Assembly (NCBI GenBank): GCA_004835665.1
Contig: RBKR01000008.1
Span: 124,001 to 188,000 of the forward strand
DNA: 64,000 nt
DNA from: Phoma sp. XZ068
Lineage: Eukaryota > Ascomycota > Dothideomycetes > Pleosporales > Didymellaceae
Direction: 5' to 3'
Below, one piece after another: positions 23,413 through 34,960 of this stretch (its first letter is position 1; each line of letters begins with the position of its first letter). The notes below the pieces were generated by a model. That model ran no database searches. It was not told the DNA's origin and saw only the letters and a program-made list of their open reading frames with translations. A program made the translations under genes and the position numbers.

Positions 23413-25002
23413 ATGGAATGCGACATCTGTGGGAAGTCCGGCAGCCAGGACCACCCACTACACTGCATTACCTGCGCCCGCTCGTACCTCGAACAACCCC
23501 GCATCGAGCTCGCGAAGACGCTTATCAACAACGATGGCGTCGAGAGACACGTTAAGGCTGTCATACAAGGATCAGAAGACAGATCGAGCGTATCGCTGTC
23601 AGACTCAAAGGGGGGCTTCCTGGTCGACCGTCAGCTATGTACCGACAATCTGAACTGGCAGCGGACAAGAACGGAGACGGTTGAAGTTGAAGAGCGGATG
23701 ACGCTCATCACGGAGCAGGCGGCACGTCTCCGGGAACAGATGGAAATCGTAAGGAAGGAACTTGAAGTCAAGCGAGCAGCAAACGCGCAGCGCAAGTCAG
23801 ACCTGTCCTCTGCTACGTACGGCATCGACTCTCGGCGTGCCAACGAGCTGGATAAGGTGCAGCAAATGGTGAAGAGGATGGACTACAAATCCGACAAAGT
23901 GCACTACGATACGATCGAGCAGCGGAGACAACTATGCACAACTTCCGCAAAACTCGCAGGGCTGAAGATGAGTAAGAGGCGGACCAAGGATGGTGGCATC
24001 AAGGATGTCTTCAATATTGGGCCAGGGACTAGGCTGCGTATATGGGACCTGCGAGACATGAACGACGCTCCGCCTGACTATCTCTCCGCTTCGCTCGCTG
24101 CTGTCGCCCAGCTCCTCGTACGAGTCGCTGCCTACCTGGGCATACGCCTGCCCGCCGAGATTACTTTGCCTCACAATAACTATCCTCAGCCTACGATTTA
24201 CAGCGTCGCCTCCTCATACCAAGGCAAAAAGGTTCCGTTCCCAGGTACTACGCTCTCCGAGAGCAATAGCCCTGAGGCCTCTCGCACCCTCGACCCTCGT
24301 ACACCGCTACCAAAGCCTCGTACTTTGTTTGTTGATCGACCTCTGTCCCACTTGTCTGCTGAAGACCCTCCGGCCTACTCATCATTCATCGAAGGCGTTG
24401 CCTTGCTCGCTTACAACATTGCTTGGCTCTGTCGGACGCAGGGCATGAAGGAAAGTTTCAAAGATTGGGAAGACGTTGGACCTATGGGGCGCAACCTGTA
24501 CCGACTCCTGATCTTGCAGGAGACGTACATGTCTCGACGCCCGGAGAACCCGCTAGACAAGGACATGAGCCCTGTCAAGTCTTCTGCCTCACCCCTGCGC
24601 AGGACACCAGTCGGGTTTGGCCAGCTGTCACATGCTACATCGCACTCATACATGAACATGGCAGAAAACGCACAGTACCTCAGTGGGTGGGGCCTGACGC
24701 CCACTAAAATTCTCGACGAACTGAAGGCGTTCTTGCTGGCGGAGCAACAGGCGCAGGAGTGGGACGTGCTCAATCAGAAGGAGTGGGAGGATATGGAGAA
24801 TCTTATCGCAGAAGACCCAGTCATGGTAGGCGACAAGCGACGTACCGCAGGCTTAGATGATGGACGTAGCTACATCACTACGACTACCGCAAATGGGACG
24901 CAGAAAGACGACATGTCTGAGGGAGGACTTCCTGAACGTAAGAAGGGGACGAGTGGATGGACGAAGGTTAAGAGTAGGAGCGAAGATGTTGTAAAGAGAT
25001 GA
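23413..25002 (+). CDS. ATG14: Atg14-like subunit of autophagy PI3-kinase complex I
   Basis: Member of the Vps38/Atg14 (UVRAG/Barkor) family that directs Vps34-Vps15-Vps30 to the autophagosome formation site. Intronless, 529 residues. The N-terminus carries two CxxC pairs (C3/C6 and C18/C21), the cysteine signature that separates Atg14/Barkor from UVRAG/Vps38. A coiled-coil follows (about residues 85-165, VEVEERMTLITEQAARLREQ...). The middle contains the conserved YLSASLAAVAQLLVRVAAYLGIRLPAEITLPHN block and then PPAYSSFIEGVALLAYNIAWL. The C-terminal region includes ALDELKAFLLAEQQAQEWDVL-type helices (ILDELKAFL, residues about 435-460). Yeast Atg14 is shorter (344), but filamentous-fungal members are about this size. 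The role in this organism is inferred from family. Confidence 0.88.
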   Translation: MECDICGKSGSQDHPLHCITCARSYLEQPRIELAKTLINNDGVERHVKAVIQGSEDRSSVSLSDSKGGFLVDRQLCTDNLNWQRTRTETVEVEERMTLITEQAARLREQMEIVRKELEVKRAANAQRKSDLSSATYGIDSRRANELDKVQQMVKRMDYKSDKVHYDTIEQRRQLCTTSAKLAGLKMSKRRTKDGGIKDVFNIGPGTRLRIWDLRDMNDAPPDYLSASLAAVAQLLVRVAAYLGIRLPAEITLPHNNYPQPTIYSVASSYQGKKVPFPGTTLSESNSPEASRTLDPRTPLPKPRTLFVDRPLSHLSAEDPPAYSSFIEGVALLAYNIAWLCRTQGMKESFKDWEDVGPMGRNLYRLLILQETYMSRRPENPLDKDMSPVKSSASPLRRTPVGFGQLSHATSHSYMNMAENAQYLSGWGLTPTKILDELKAFLLAEQQAQEWDVLNQKEWEDMENLIAEDPVMVGDKRRTAGLDDGRSYITTTTANGTQKDDMSEGGLPERKKGTSGWTKVKSRSEDVVKR

Positions 25003-25646
25003 TACCCTGTAATGTAGCATTGCATCGTCGACAATTGAATTCTTACTGAAGTTTATGCTGTCGGAGTGTTCGGCGTGTTGCGACATGCCGTAATCTTGCA
25101 ACATGGTCACGTACCTACGTACCTTCCACACTCGTACGCCCAGTCCGTACCTGCCGATCTGGTATGTAAGCATGTCAGGGCCGACGTAAAGCGATCGGAG
25201 AATAGAATGACGCCTTACAAGCTAACCCCGGAGTCACGAAACCAACGCGCAGCGGACGGCCGAGGCGCTGTCTGTGATTTGTGACGTCTTGGCGGGTGAA
25301 CGGCATGATTAATCGACTGCTGAGAAATGCTCGCATCGTACGGTACCGCATTCCCGTCTATAAAGTCTGTCAGCCGCAACGAAGGCGAGTGTACCAGACT
25401 TTCTCAGGGTCCCATCACACCATCTTGTGCCATCGGCAAACAAAGGCATAGCGGACGAACTTTTACGTTGAAGTAGACCACACGCCCCCGCAACATACGA
25501 CGCGCTAAAGAATTTCTTGAGAAGAGTTACATTTTCCTGACACATTGAAATCGAGCTGTAGACTCGCCTCTCCTATATCTTGAGGGACTTGCCCTTGTCA
25601 ATTTTCCCTGAAGGCTGCCAGAATTGAAGAATTTGGATTCCTCACC
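25003..25646. other. Intergenic: ATG14 3' flank and CYS3 promoter
   Basis: 644 bp between two plus-strand genes. No ORF, repeat or RNA gene recognised. Confidence 0.6.
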
Positions 25647-26986
25647 ATGACGCTCCCCGAACACCCCATCGATACCCCGCCGCGCGCTCCGAGCCCAGTG
25701 CACAGGTTCGGCACCCTGGCTGTTCACGCCGGAAGCCCGCACGATCCCGTTACTGGCGCTGTGATTGAGGCTGTAAGTGCAATGTTCGCGCTTTTCAAGG
25801 AATGCTCAAGCTGACGGTTCAAGATCTCCCTGTCTACGACCTACGCACAGACTGCTGTAGGAAAGCCAGTGGGCGAGTACGAGTACTCGCGCTCCTCGAA
25901 CCCCAATCGGTATGTTCTGCGGTGCTCCACCAAAAAAGTTGCAAGCTAACTTGCGTTTCCAGCGACAACTTCGAACGCGCAGTCGCCGCGCTTGAGCACG
26001 CCCGCTATGCGCTCGCTTTCAGCTCTGGATCGGCCACTACGGCCAACATCCTGCAGTCGCTCGCCGCCGGATCGCACGTTGTTTCCGTCTCAGACGTCTA
26101 CGGCGGCACGCACCGCTACTTCACCAAGGTCGCCCTGACGCACGATGTCAAGGTCACTTTCAGCCCGTCGATTGAAATCGACATCGCCGAGCTGATCCGC
26201 CCAAACACAAAGCTCATCTGGATTGAATCGCCCTCCAACCCGACCCTCACCCTCGTCGACATCCGCAAGGTTGCCTCCATCGCCCACCAGCACGGCATCA
26301 TGGTCGTCGTCGACAACACTTTCATGTCGCCGTACGTGCAGAACCCGCTGGACCACGGCGCCGACATCGTCGTCCACAGCGTCACAAAGTACATCAACGG
26401 CCACTCGGACGTCGTCATGGGCGCCGCCGCCTTCAACAGCCCGGACCTCTTCGACCGCCTCTCCTTCCTGCAGAACGCCATCGGCGCCGTCCCCAGTGCA
26501 TTCGACTGCTGGCTCGCCCACCGCGGCCTCAAGACTCTGCACCTGCGCGCCCGTGAAGCAACCAAGAACGCAACTGGCGTCGCCACCGCCCTTGAAGCAA
26601 GCACAAACGTTATCTCCGTCAACTACCCCGGCTTGGACTCGCACCCACAGCGCGCCATCGCGCTGAAGCAGCACCGCGACGGCATGGGCGGCGGCATGCT
26701 CTCGTTCCGCATCCAGGGCGGGCACGAAGCAGCCGAGCGTTTCTGCCAGGCGACCAAGATCTTCACTCTGGCCGAGAGTCTGGGCGGCGTCGAGTCCCTC
26801 GTCGAAGTCCCCAGTGCGATGACGCACGGGGGTATTCCTAAGGAGCAGCGCGAGGCGGCCGGTGTTTTCGACGATCTTGTCCGCATTAGCTGCGGTGTTG
26901 AAGACGAGGCTGATCTTGTTGCTGATGTGCTGCAGGCGCTGGAGAAGGCTGTTGTAGGGCCCAAGATTAAGAATGGGTTGCCTTGA
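25647..26986 (+). CDS. CYS3: Cystathionine gamma-lyase (reverse transsulfuration)
   Basis: PLP enzyme converting cystathionine to cysteine, 2-oxobutyrate and ammonia in the cytosol. Exons 25647-25772, 25824-25909 and 25963-26986 give 411 residues. The N-terminus has FGTLAVHAGSPHDP and ISLSTTYAQTAVG...YEYSRSSNP, typical of Cys/Met-metabolism PLP enzymes. The cofactor lysine is in SVTKYINGHSD (about residue 215). The C-terminus holds SLGGVESLVEVPSAMTHGGIP and VRISCGVED. The spelling of the ...YGGTHRYFTKVA... region and the EHPSAMTH-like segment favours gamma-lyase over cystathionine beta-lyase or gamma-synthase, but these paralogues are close. GC-rich third positions suggest good expression. 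Confidence 0.93.
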
Positions 26987-27478
26987 GCTGCGAACGTAGC
27001 GAGCTAGGTGAACGCGGTGAGCCAGCGATCAGCGAGCTGGACGTTCAGTGTGCTGCTCTCAGCACCGTCGATGAAACTTTGACGACAAAAAAGGGCGGTC
27101 TAATGAGCAAACGAAATTTCGGCGTTCTCTCTGATGATATCTTGTTTTAGACGACAAACTCCTTTATATATATCCCCCATAAGCGTGGCTCTAAGGCGAG
27201 CTGTTTAGATACCAATAATTGCATTGCTTTCTATTTCCACTTTTCTCGCTGCGTCATTGCTATACTTTTGTGATTCTTGAACCGTTTGGAATGTGTCCTT
27301 AGTGCTAAGTGATCATGAGAAGCAATCTTCAAACTTCCTGTGATGTGTGTTATTTAGATGCCCAGTATCGCTCAGCCGACAACCAAGCCCGAGTCTGAGA
27401 CAATGGTATGTACGAAGGTATGTACATACTTCCAGCTACTTAAGGCTATTCAATATCCATGATCTTATGGTGAAGCTC
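26987..27478. other. Intergenic between convergent CYS3 and membrane/ankyrin gene
   Basis: 492 bp of 3' flanking sequence, A/T-rich in its middle (27120-27290). No feature recognised. Confidence 0.6.
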
Positions 27479-30400
27479 TTAGCGATGGGTCTGTGGAGGC
27501 TTGAGTGATTCTTTAACCGATTGCCATAGCTCTTCGGGAGAATTGACTCTTCGGTCTTCCGGTCTTTCCTCGTCCGTTGCTTCGGTCTGAAGCTCCATGC
27601 TCTGACTATCTGTGGTAGCTGTGTCTTCGGTACGACCCTGTAACATCGTATCTTTCAAAATGGCGTCTATGTAGTCCAATGCCCAATTATCGTCGGCAGT
27701 CACGGCAGAATCTCTCTCAAGAGAGCTTTCCGGTCCAGAGCTAAGACTAGAATACCAATCTTGCAGAAGTTGTGTACCCAAGATCTTGATGGTATCAACC
27801 CGATCGGCTTTGATAGCCCAGTGCACCGGCGTCCATGTTTTGGCGGTCTTGTCGCGTCTGAGTAGGCTGGTTCTCTGGGCTTGCAGACCCAGTGCATCAA
27901 GAAGCAGCTTGACCATTTCTGCATTACCAGCCGCACATGCATAGCTAAGGGCATCTCTCCCTTCGTCATCACGGATTGTGAGGTCAAGGTTGCACGACAA
28001 TAGCTCACTAAGGACAAGCTGCCACAAGTCTCCGCTGCATTTTGCAACACCCAAAACAGATTCACTCTTGGCCCAGGGTATGCAAATCAATGCTCCAAAG
28101 ACATCTTTGTGACTTACACACTCGTCAAACTCAACACCAGAAATGTCGTTCTTGAACATTAACTGAAGTTGTTCTCCCCATGGATCATCGCCACCCAGCG
28201 GCTCCAGGTCGCGTGACATCACTCTTAGCCGGATGAAGAGGTGGTGGGCGAAATCATTGGTATCTGATTTCACACTCAAATCATCCAACCAGGAAATGTC
28301 TTCGTAGATATTCGCTTTGAAACTTCTGTTTAGACGCTCATGCCGTTCGATCGAGCGATCCCAGTGGTGGATCCAACATTTCAGTAAGCACCACCGCCGC
28401 ACATGCGCGTCTTTGATGTCCCAGGATATAATTTTTCTTGCCCAGTTCAAATCAGAGTCAGCATCCTCGAAACACTCAGACTTGATATGATCCATGTCCG
28501 ATTCGAGTACTGCTTCAATAGCATCATAGGCTGGAGGTGCACACTTCGACGCTGCAACGACAGGCAAGATGCAAAGCACCGCATCAGTCTTGGTTCCAAG
28601 ACCACTTTGCACAAACTCATCAACCAGTTTGTTGACTGCCACATTGCGAATAGCGTAGCCTTCTTCAGACTTGACAAACGTTGTTTTCCCAAGTGGCTGA
28701 TCCGATGAAAGGAGGAATTCTCGCAGGAAACGGCAAAACAGGTCTTGTGCGCAAAGCTTATCCAAGGGCGAGAAGGCAAGCGCGAGGCAAGCCTTTATCG
28801 CCGTTTGAGGCTTCCCTTTCTCCCAGGGCACAGCATTCCACCCGAATACGCTGTAAACTCTCCTGGAAAGATGAACAGTATTGAGAACGGTCTGTTCTGA
28901 ATGATTGTAGAACGCCGCGTACTCTGGAGCAACGGTGTCCAAGTCAACGTGTTGCTGGAAGATATATCCATATGCCAGATTCCGAGCGCATTCCCATTCT
29001 CGAAAGTAGCGCTCAGGGTCGGCATCAACTACACCTCCATATTTCGATGCGCCAACGATCCTGACCGACACATTCTGTTTATTAGGTGTTCCACCAGAGC
29101 GCATCCAGTGCAATTTGCGAGACCATGTGGCAAGAGATACGGCGGCCTCGAATTGACCAAGATCTACGCGCCACGTTCTGACACCGTCAACCAGGCTTTC
29201 TACATCAAGGACAAACCACGCTTGTCCTGTTGGAAAGGTGAGCTTGGACATGTTGGATTGATGGGGTATCTTGAAAAAATCCCGGGAGCATTTGATACCG
29301 ACACCGCTCTGAAAAGGGACGAACACATTGTCCGCGGGATGGAAGTTTTCGACATCACCGACATCTCGCGGCAGCGTAAGTGTTGCCGCCAAAGATGTCG
29401 TACGTGCAGCCGCACCAGCTGCTGAGCGCCCTTCTACCATAGTATCAGGCCAATGCTGGAGTTCTGGACTCGTTGTGAGCTGGCCCAGGCGGGCTCTGTA
29501 CCGCCAGATAAGGGTCCCAGCGTTAGTAGAATTAAAATCTAGGATATTTTCATGAGTGGCAGGTTCTGAACTCGGACCGAATGTAATCGTGCTGTCACCG
29601 AGTGTTCGCACTGCGGCAGGGAGACCGTGCGTAGACACAGGTTGTGGTGAGAGAAACCACCAGTTCTCGCGCAGATCGCCAACTCTTTCGCCTTCATCAA
29701 GATTGTTTGCGCGGTGAGGTCTCATTCGATTCCTGGCCATTTCGAAAGCAACGCAATCTAGCTCGTGTCCTGTTATGGCGCATGTGGAGTCTGTGGGCTC
29801 GCGATCGCCATCCGGTTCCGACTGTGAAGCCAACCTGCTGAGCATATTACTGCTTTCGTCAGGTCTTCTGGTCCTGATAGAAGCACGCAGTACACTCATC
29901 AGCACGACCGAAGCAATTTGATACACCGATATTGAAGGGTGCACACCACGAAGCCCCACAAATTGGCATATAAACCCAATAGTAGTTGTACCGCTAGCAA
30001 CCCATGCCAGCTTGCCTTCCAATGCTGCATTTCGGTTCCTACTGGATTTGGTGTATTGCGTTAAGGGATTTCGCACATCGTTGTAGGCGAAAGAATGGAA
30101 TGTTTGATCGCCAACTACTTGGTTACCTGGTTGGATCCTGTAGATGCTTGATGGATGGGCCGCTGATTGGGTGGAGATTTTGCTCGTCGAGGACGATGAT
30201 GATCTGCTAGAGGGAAGCTCTCTAGTAAAATCTTCCTCTTCCGTACTCTTCTCGATCAGCAGAGCACACATGAACATACCAGCACAAAGGAGTGCAGTGC
30301 CAAGGACTGTCATCGGCAGCGCATAGGGTAGCGGAGGTCCTGATTCCATTGGCAATTTTCGTACAACTGTTGCCCAAATAGCAAATATAATCATCGATGA

Positions 30401-31102
30401 TTGCAATGTGACACCAAGAGTGGCCAGGCTCCTCAAAACCCATTGCTCAGGCCTATGAAAACCAAAATTGAGTCTCAAGTTCGGGTTGGATGAATCGTTG
30501 ACAATTGTTGCAGGGTTCGACAGGTCTAGATTATCATCCTCGTCTGGTTTAGTCAGGCCTTCATTTTCCTCGGCGTTCGTGCCATGCTTCAACCATTATT
30601 TTCGTCCTCGAATGGTTGTCTGATATTCGTCGAAGGTATATACCCCCGCAGCAGCCACACCTGTAGGTCTATCGCGACGATAGAATAGTTCCATGTGTGC
30701 CGCATGTACAACCTCAAGTATTCGGGGCCGTCCGAACACGCGAGTAATGGCTCCGTTTTGGTATAGGTCAGCAATATCTTTCCCAGTCGAGGAACACAAA
30801 GCAACCTCTGCGATGCCTGAGCCCTCCTGCGCACGACCAATGAATGCTTTCAGCATGCCATCCCCGCAGACACGTATGACAGAGACAATGGCGGTTAGGA
30901 CTCCAAGAGGCCCCATAGCAAATATGATGCAGTCTAGCACGGAAGTGCTTTCTGAAAGATATTGCAAAGTAACTTGTTCGCCGAAAAGCTGAAGGATCGG
31001 GGCCAGGTCGGTGGCAAGGTTGTTCGCGAAGTCGTCCCATCCTCCCGCCGCATGTGCGAAGCCAGTCAGTGCTGACCACACCAGGAGATGGATGATCGTC
31101 AT
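27479..31102 (-). pseudogene. Large membrane protein with C-terminal ankyrin-like region, interrupted by one in-frame stop
   Basis: One reading frame of 1208 codons runs from the ATG at 31102 to the stop at 27479, broken only by TAA at 30596-30598 (codon 169). The upstream part (168 residues) starts with a likely signal peptide (MTIIHLLVWSALTGFAHA) and has a hydrophobic segment (CIIFAMGPLGVLTAIVSVIRVCG) and FIGRAQEGSG...FGRPRILEVVHA. The downstream part has no ATG near its start; it carries three or so more membrane segments (WVLRSLATLGVTL..., ALPMTVLGTALLCAGMF..., AWVASGTTTIGFICQFVG), a long Trp-rich cytosolic region and an ankyrin-like end (GRDALSYACAAGNAEMVKLLL, WTPVHWAIKADRVD). I recall fungal proteins in which both parts are one polypeptide. 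A 57-nt cryptic intron (GTATAT...AAG) could also remove the stop. Function unknown. Confidence 0.7.
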
Positions 31103-32334
31103 TGTGGTGTGCGTATGTTTATATCAGTATATTATGAATCGTTTGTGATGAAGCATCTGCGTAAGTGAAGACGAACTTAGTTCAAGGCTCGCTCTTCAAG
31201 CACTCCACCCACACTTCCAGAAGAGCGCCTAGACCGACAGCTCTTCTACCAAGCCGCTTGCGTCATTTGAGGGGCACAGTTCAGCTTGTGTCGTGTCTGT
31301 GAAACCTCGAACTGTGAAGGATTCAGCCTTGCGATGTGTTGTACGTGTAGATCCATTTGCGGGACCAACCGTGGTGAACAGCTTCCTGCTCCGAGGACTT
31401 ATAATTGTCGCGGCACGTTTTGCCGAGTAGACTCAACAGAAAATAGATACCCATGCTGATGCTATGACTGTTTCGAGCGGTGTCTGCAGGTTCGCAAACG
31501 ATTGAAGTTGAAAGGGAAGCTGCAGTCGACCTTGGCTTCCTCGGCTCTGGCCAGGAAATCGCCATCCAGCAGGCATGGACCCACTTCTTCCAGCCGACTC
31601 GTTGTCGTTGAGCAGGTATAAAAAGTAATACTGGTGGATACGACGGAATTGACGGTGTTTGTGCTTTTTTATTGAGGCATCGTTGTTGAGCTGTCTTGCA
31701 AACGATCGTTAACAACCATCAATGAGAGTCAGGGTATGCACTCACTGCTTCATAGCCGGTATAACATTGAGGTTAGAGGGTTCTATGCTGACACAAGCCT
31801 AATCTGCTCGTTGTGGGGTACGAGTCTGCACATCGATCGATAAGGCGATATACCATGGTGTCACCTCTATAATTTACAAGGACGCATCCAAACTCCAGTC
31901 TTGGGCATATATGACGTTGGATGAATAATAACAAAAAACAAGGTCATGATTATTACCACATGCATTTTCAACTAACCCCCCACGATCCACACTCAGATCG
32001 CAGATATATATGCTCTGCGCAAAGGACGACCGTCTAAGAACGCCTTTGCCCAGTCATAGCAATGCTGTAAACAAGGAAAAGCCAGCCACCGCTGCCCGGT
32101 CTATTGAAAATGAAAAAGAACCTCTCTCCACGCTCTCATGCACTCATGCATCGGGCTGGATCCTGCCCAGACATGCTGGGCCGTGATATGTGTGGCCAGC
32201 ATGCCTGAACACCATGCAAAACGTCAAACATCATCCCCAGAAGCCACGACGCCGTCCCCGCTCCTTTTCATCATGCTCTCTATCGTGCTTCGTTCGTCGT
32301 AAATCATTCGCTGCCTACGCTTCTCAATCGCTTC
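31103..32334. other. Intergenic: promoter of membrane/ankyrin gene and YDJ1 3' flank
   Basis: 1.2 kb. A 130-codon minus-strand frame (31323-31715) has no recognisable features and is probably chance. No repeat or RNA gene recognised. Confidence 0.5.
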
Positions 32335-33660
32335 TTACTGCGATGCGCACTGGACGCGCTCAGCACCGGGGTGCATGTCGTCGTCATCCTCGTCTGGGCT
32401 GGTCATGCCTCGTGCGCGGGCCTGCTCGCGTGTGGGGTCGACGGCCTCGAGAGTGAAGTCCTCGGTCATGGCGTTTGCGGGAGGTGTGGCATCGGGGGCC
32501 TTTCGTGGGGGCAGTACGGTCTCGAGAGCGCGGATGTGCTCAGGTGTCATAGGCGTGCCGTCCTCGCCGCCGAGGCGCTCGGGGAACTTGACGTCAAACT
32601 GGATGTACAGGTTGCCGTGGTCGTGGTGCCTGTACGAAGGCATACCCTGGCCGCGGATAACCTTGACTTCCCCAGGGCTAATGCACTCGCCTGGGATGAT
32701 ATCGACGGTCAACCACCGCTCGTCGAGGTGCTCAATGTGGATCTGGCCACCAGCAAGGGCAGTCAGGAGGTCAATCTCGCAGTGGAAGAAAAGGTCGTCG
32801 CCCTTGCGCTGGAAACGGGCGTGGGGCTTCTGCTCGATCTCGAAGATGACATCGCCTGGCTCTACGCCTGGAAGCTGGTCGCCTTCGCCGCGGAACTCGA
32901 TCTTGTGGCCGCTCTGGACACCACGGTCGACGTGGACGTGCAGAACCTTGCGCTCGATGATGGTCTTCTTGCCGTTGCACTGCTTGCACCTGTCCTTGTC
33001 GCGGATGATCTCACCCTCTCCCTGGCAGTCAGGGCAGACGGTCTGGAAGCGCTGGATCATGGGGCCCATCTGCCTCATCATGTGCTTCATACCGCGGCCG
33101 TCACAGCCTGCGCACTTCTTGACCGCACCCTCCTTACCACCAACACCGTGGCACTTGGGGCAAATGACAGACTTCTGGAGTGCGAGCTTGGAGATCTTGC
33201 CGCGGTAGATGTCCTCGAGCGAGACCTTGTGGGTGTGGGAAATGGTGCGTGCCTTCTTGGGACCCTGCTCACGCATGCCACCACCAAACATGCCTCCGAA
33301 TGGGCCACCGCCGCCACCGCCGCCGAAGAACTGTGCGAACAGATCCTCAGCAGCCATGCCGCCGCCGCCCATTCCGCCCTGCTCGAGACCTTCCTCACCA
33401 TATTGGTCGTAAAGCTGTCGTTTTTGCGAGTCCTGAAGAACTTCGTATGCGTGGGAGAGGTCCTTGAACTTGTCGGCGGCATCGGGGTTGTGTGCGTTCT
33501 TATCCGGGTGCCATTTCAGCGCACCCTTCTTGTATGCTGACTTGAGCTGTGCTTCTGTGGCATCTGGGGACACCTGCACCTGTTAATACTATCCACTCTG
33601 CTCCAGGGACAAGGCTGTACATACCCCAAGGATGTCGTAAAACTTTGTGTCTTTCACCAT
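32335..33660 (-). CDS. YDJ1: Type I Hsp40 co-chaperone, Ydj1/Mas5 family, with CaaX box
   Basis: Cytosolic J-protein that stimulates Hsp70 and delivers clients, including mitochondrial precursors. A 36-nt first exon (33625-33660, [12 protein letters not shown]) is joined by a 51-nt intron to 32335-33573, giving 424 residues. The J domain has HPDK (WHPDKNA). A long Gly/Phe-rich linker follows, then four zinc-binding CxxCxGxG-type repeats ([32 protein letters not shown]), then the two beta-barrel client domains ([25 protein letters not shown]). The last four residues are CASQ, a farnesylation CaaX box identical to that of yeast Ydj1, so membrane attachment is likely. It is divergent from the cytosine deaminase gene. 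Confidence 0.98.
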
Positions 33661-34412
33661 ATTGGCGGCTGCGCTGAGTGTAGTTGCGGGGACGAGGGGC
33701 TAGTGGGGTCGTAAAAGTGTGCGCGGGGTGTATATGTTGTGGGTAAGAGAAGCGCGACGTCGCGGTGTCTGAAGATTGCAATGTCAGCGGCCGAGTCGCG
33801 GACAAGGGTTTGCTTTCACGAGCGGCTCAGCCTTGCGGAAGACCCGTATCTTCTTCGCCGGTTGAAGAATCAAACAAAAGGCGCTGACCGAGACTCGCCG
33901 GAAACGGGCTGTTGCCGAGGCAGAGGGGAAATATGTCACTTACGAGGGCGTCGGTATCAGTAACTGGCAATATTTGTTATGTGAAGTCACTGCAAGAGGC
34001 GAAAGCGTGGAGATTTAAAAGTAGTCAACCGGGATGTCAACTCCGCCGAGCTGCAGAAGATTCCAACCGATTCTATGCCCTTCCACCGCCACCCAACAGC
34101 CCAAAGCAGCCTGAAAATGGTTTTCGGACTGCACAAAGACTATGGCTGCCTCCACCGAGAGACTTATCTAACGAAATTAGAAAAAGAACTTCAAGAAGAG
34201 TCTTCCGAGGCATAATCATAACAAAGTGCAGTTCGTCAAGGCATCCAATTCTAGAGTGCTAGTCCGTGCGTCCCCGCCAATCGGCCAGGGTCGAGATCTT
34301 CAGAAGCTTATCGCTGCGAACAGCAACAGCGATTGGTGGTGTTGGACCCTGACTGCTCGTGGCGATGCAATTTCTCTGCTGTGTTTGAGCTGTTCTCATC
34401 AATATTCTCACC
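33661..34412. other. Divergent promoter region YDJ1 / FCY1
   Basis: 752 bp with both promoters. I looked for a heat-shock element for the Hsp40 gene but found only isolated TTC/GAA units, not a convincing three-unit array. Confidence 0.5.
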
Positions 34413-34919
34413 ATGTCTGTAGAGGATGCTGGCTTCAAGGCTGCCTTGCACGAGGCTCATCAAGGCAGCAGTGAAGGCGGAGTGCCTATCGGAGCAGCCT
34501 TGGTCTCAGCTGATGGCAAGATACTGGGGCAGGGACACAACATGCGCATTCAGAATGGCAGTGCTACTCTGCATGTCGGTGCCGCCTCCACTATGCTTGC
34601 CATGTCTTCACGCTGATCATATCAGGCAGAAATCTCCGCTCTAGAAAATGCAGGTCGCCTTCCAGCTTCGGCTTACCAAGGTGCAACCATGTACACCAGC
34701 CTCTCTCCGTGTGACATGTGCACCGGTGCATGTGTCATGTACAAGATCAAGAGAGTCGTCATCGGTGAGAACAAAACGTTCCTTGGGGGTGAGGAGTATC
34801 TGAAAAGTAAGGGTATCGAGGTTGTGGTCCTGCAGAACGAGGAGTGCCAGGCACTGATGCAGAAATTCATCAAGGAGAAGCCTGGAGACTGGTACGAGGA
34901 CATTGGAGAGGATCAGTAG
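34413..34919 (+). CDS. FCY1: Cytosine deaminase (Fcy1-type)
   Basis: Zinc enzyme of pyrimidine salvage that converts cytosine to uracil; in fungi it also activates 5-fluorocytosine. Exons 34413-34574 and 34626-34919 give 151 residues (yeast Fcy1 has 158). The intron splits the active site: exon 1 ends with the zinc ligand His54 and exon 2 starts AE, making HAE with Glu56 as proton shuttle (HGE in yeast). The other ligands are Cys83 and Cys86 in SPCDMC. GGVPIGAAL, GHNMRIQNGSATLH and the C-terminal PGDWYEDIGE match the family. The intron donor GTCGGT is weak but is the only one that restores the motif in frame. Its 3' end is 41 bp from that of HEM12. Confidence 0.94.
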
Positions 34920-34960
34920 GTCGTGCATGCCATCTGGCTACAGACTTGTCATGTGTGGCA

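Noticed and set aside
26090..26827. 245-codon minus-strand frame over CYS3
   Set aside because: Antisense shadow of a conserved PLP enzyme, Val/Asp/Gly-rich with no motif.
32371..33540. 389-codon plus-strand frame over the YDJ1 gene
   Set aside because: It is the antisense mirror of a well-supported Hsp40 gene; the sense strand carries all family motifs.
33661..34412. Heat-shock element for YDJ1
   Set aside because: Only a TTCaaGAA pair near 34190 and scattered GAA/TTC units were seen, not three correctly spaced units, and they lie over 500 bp from the start codon.
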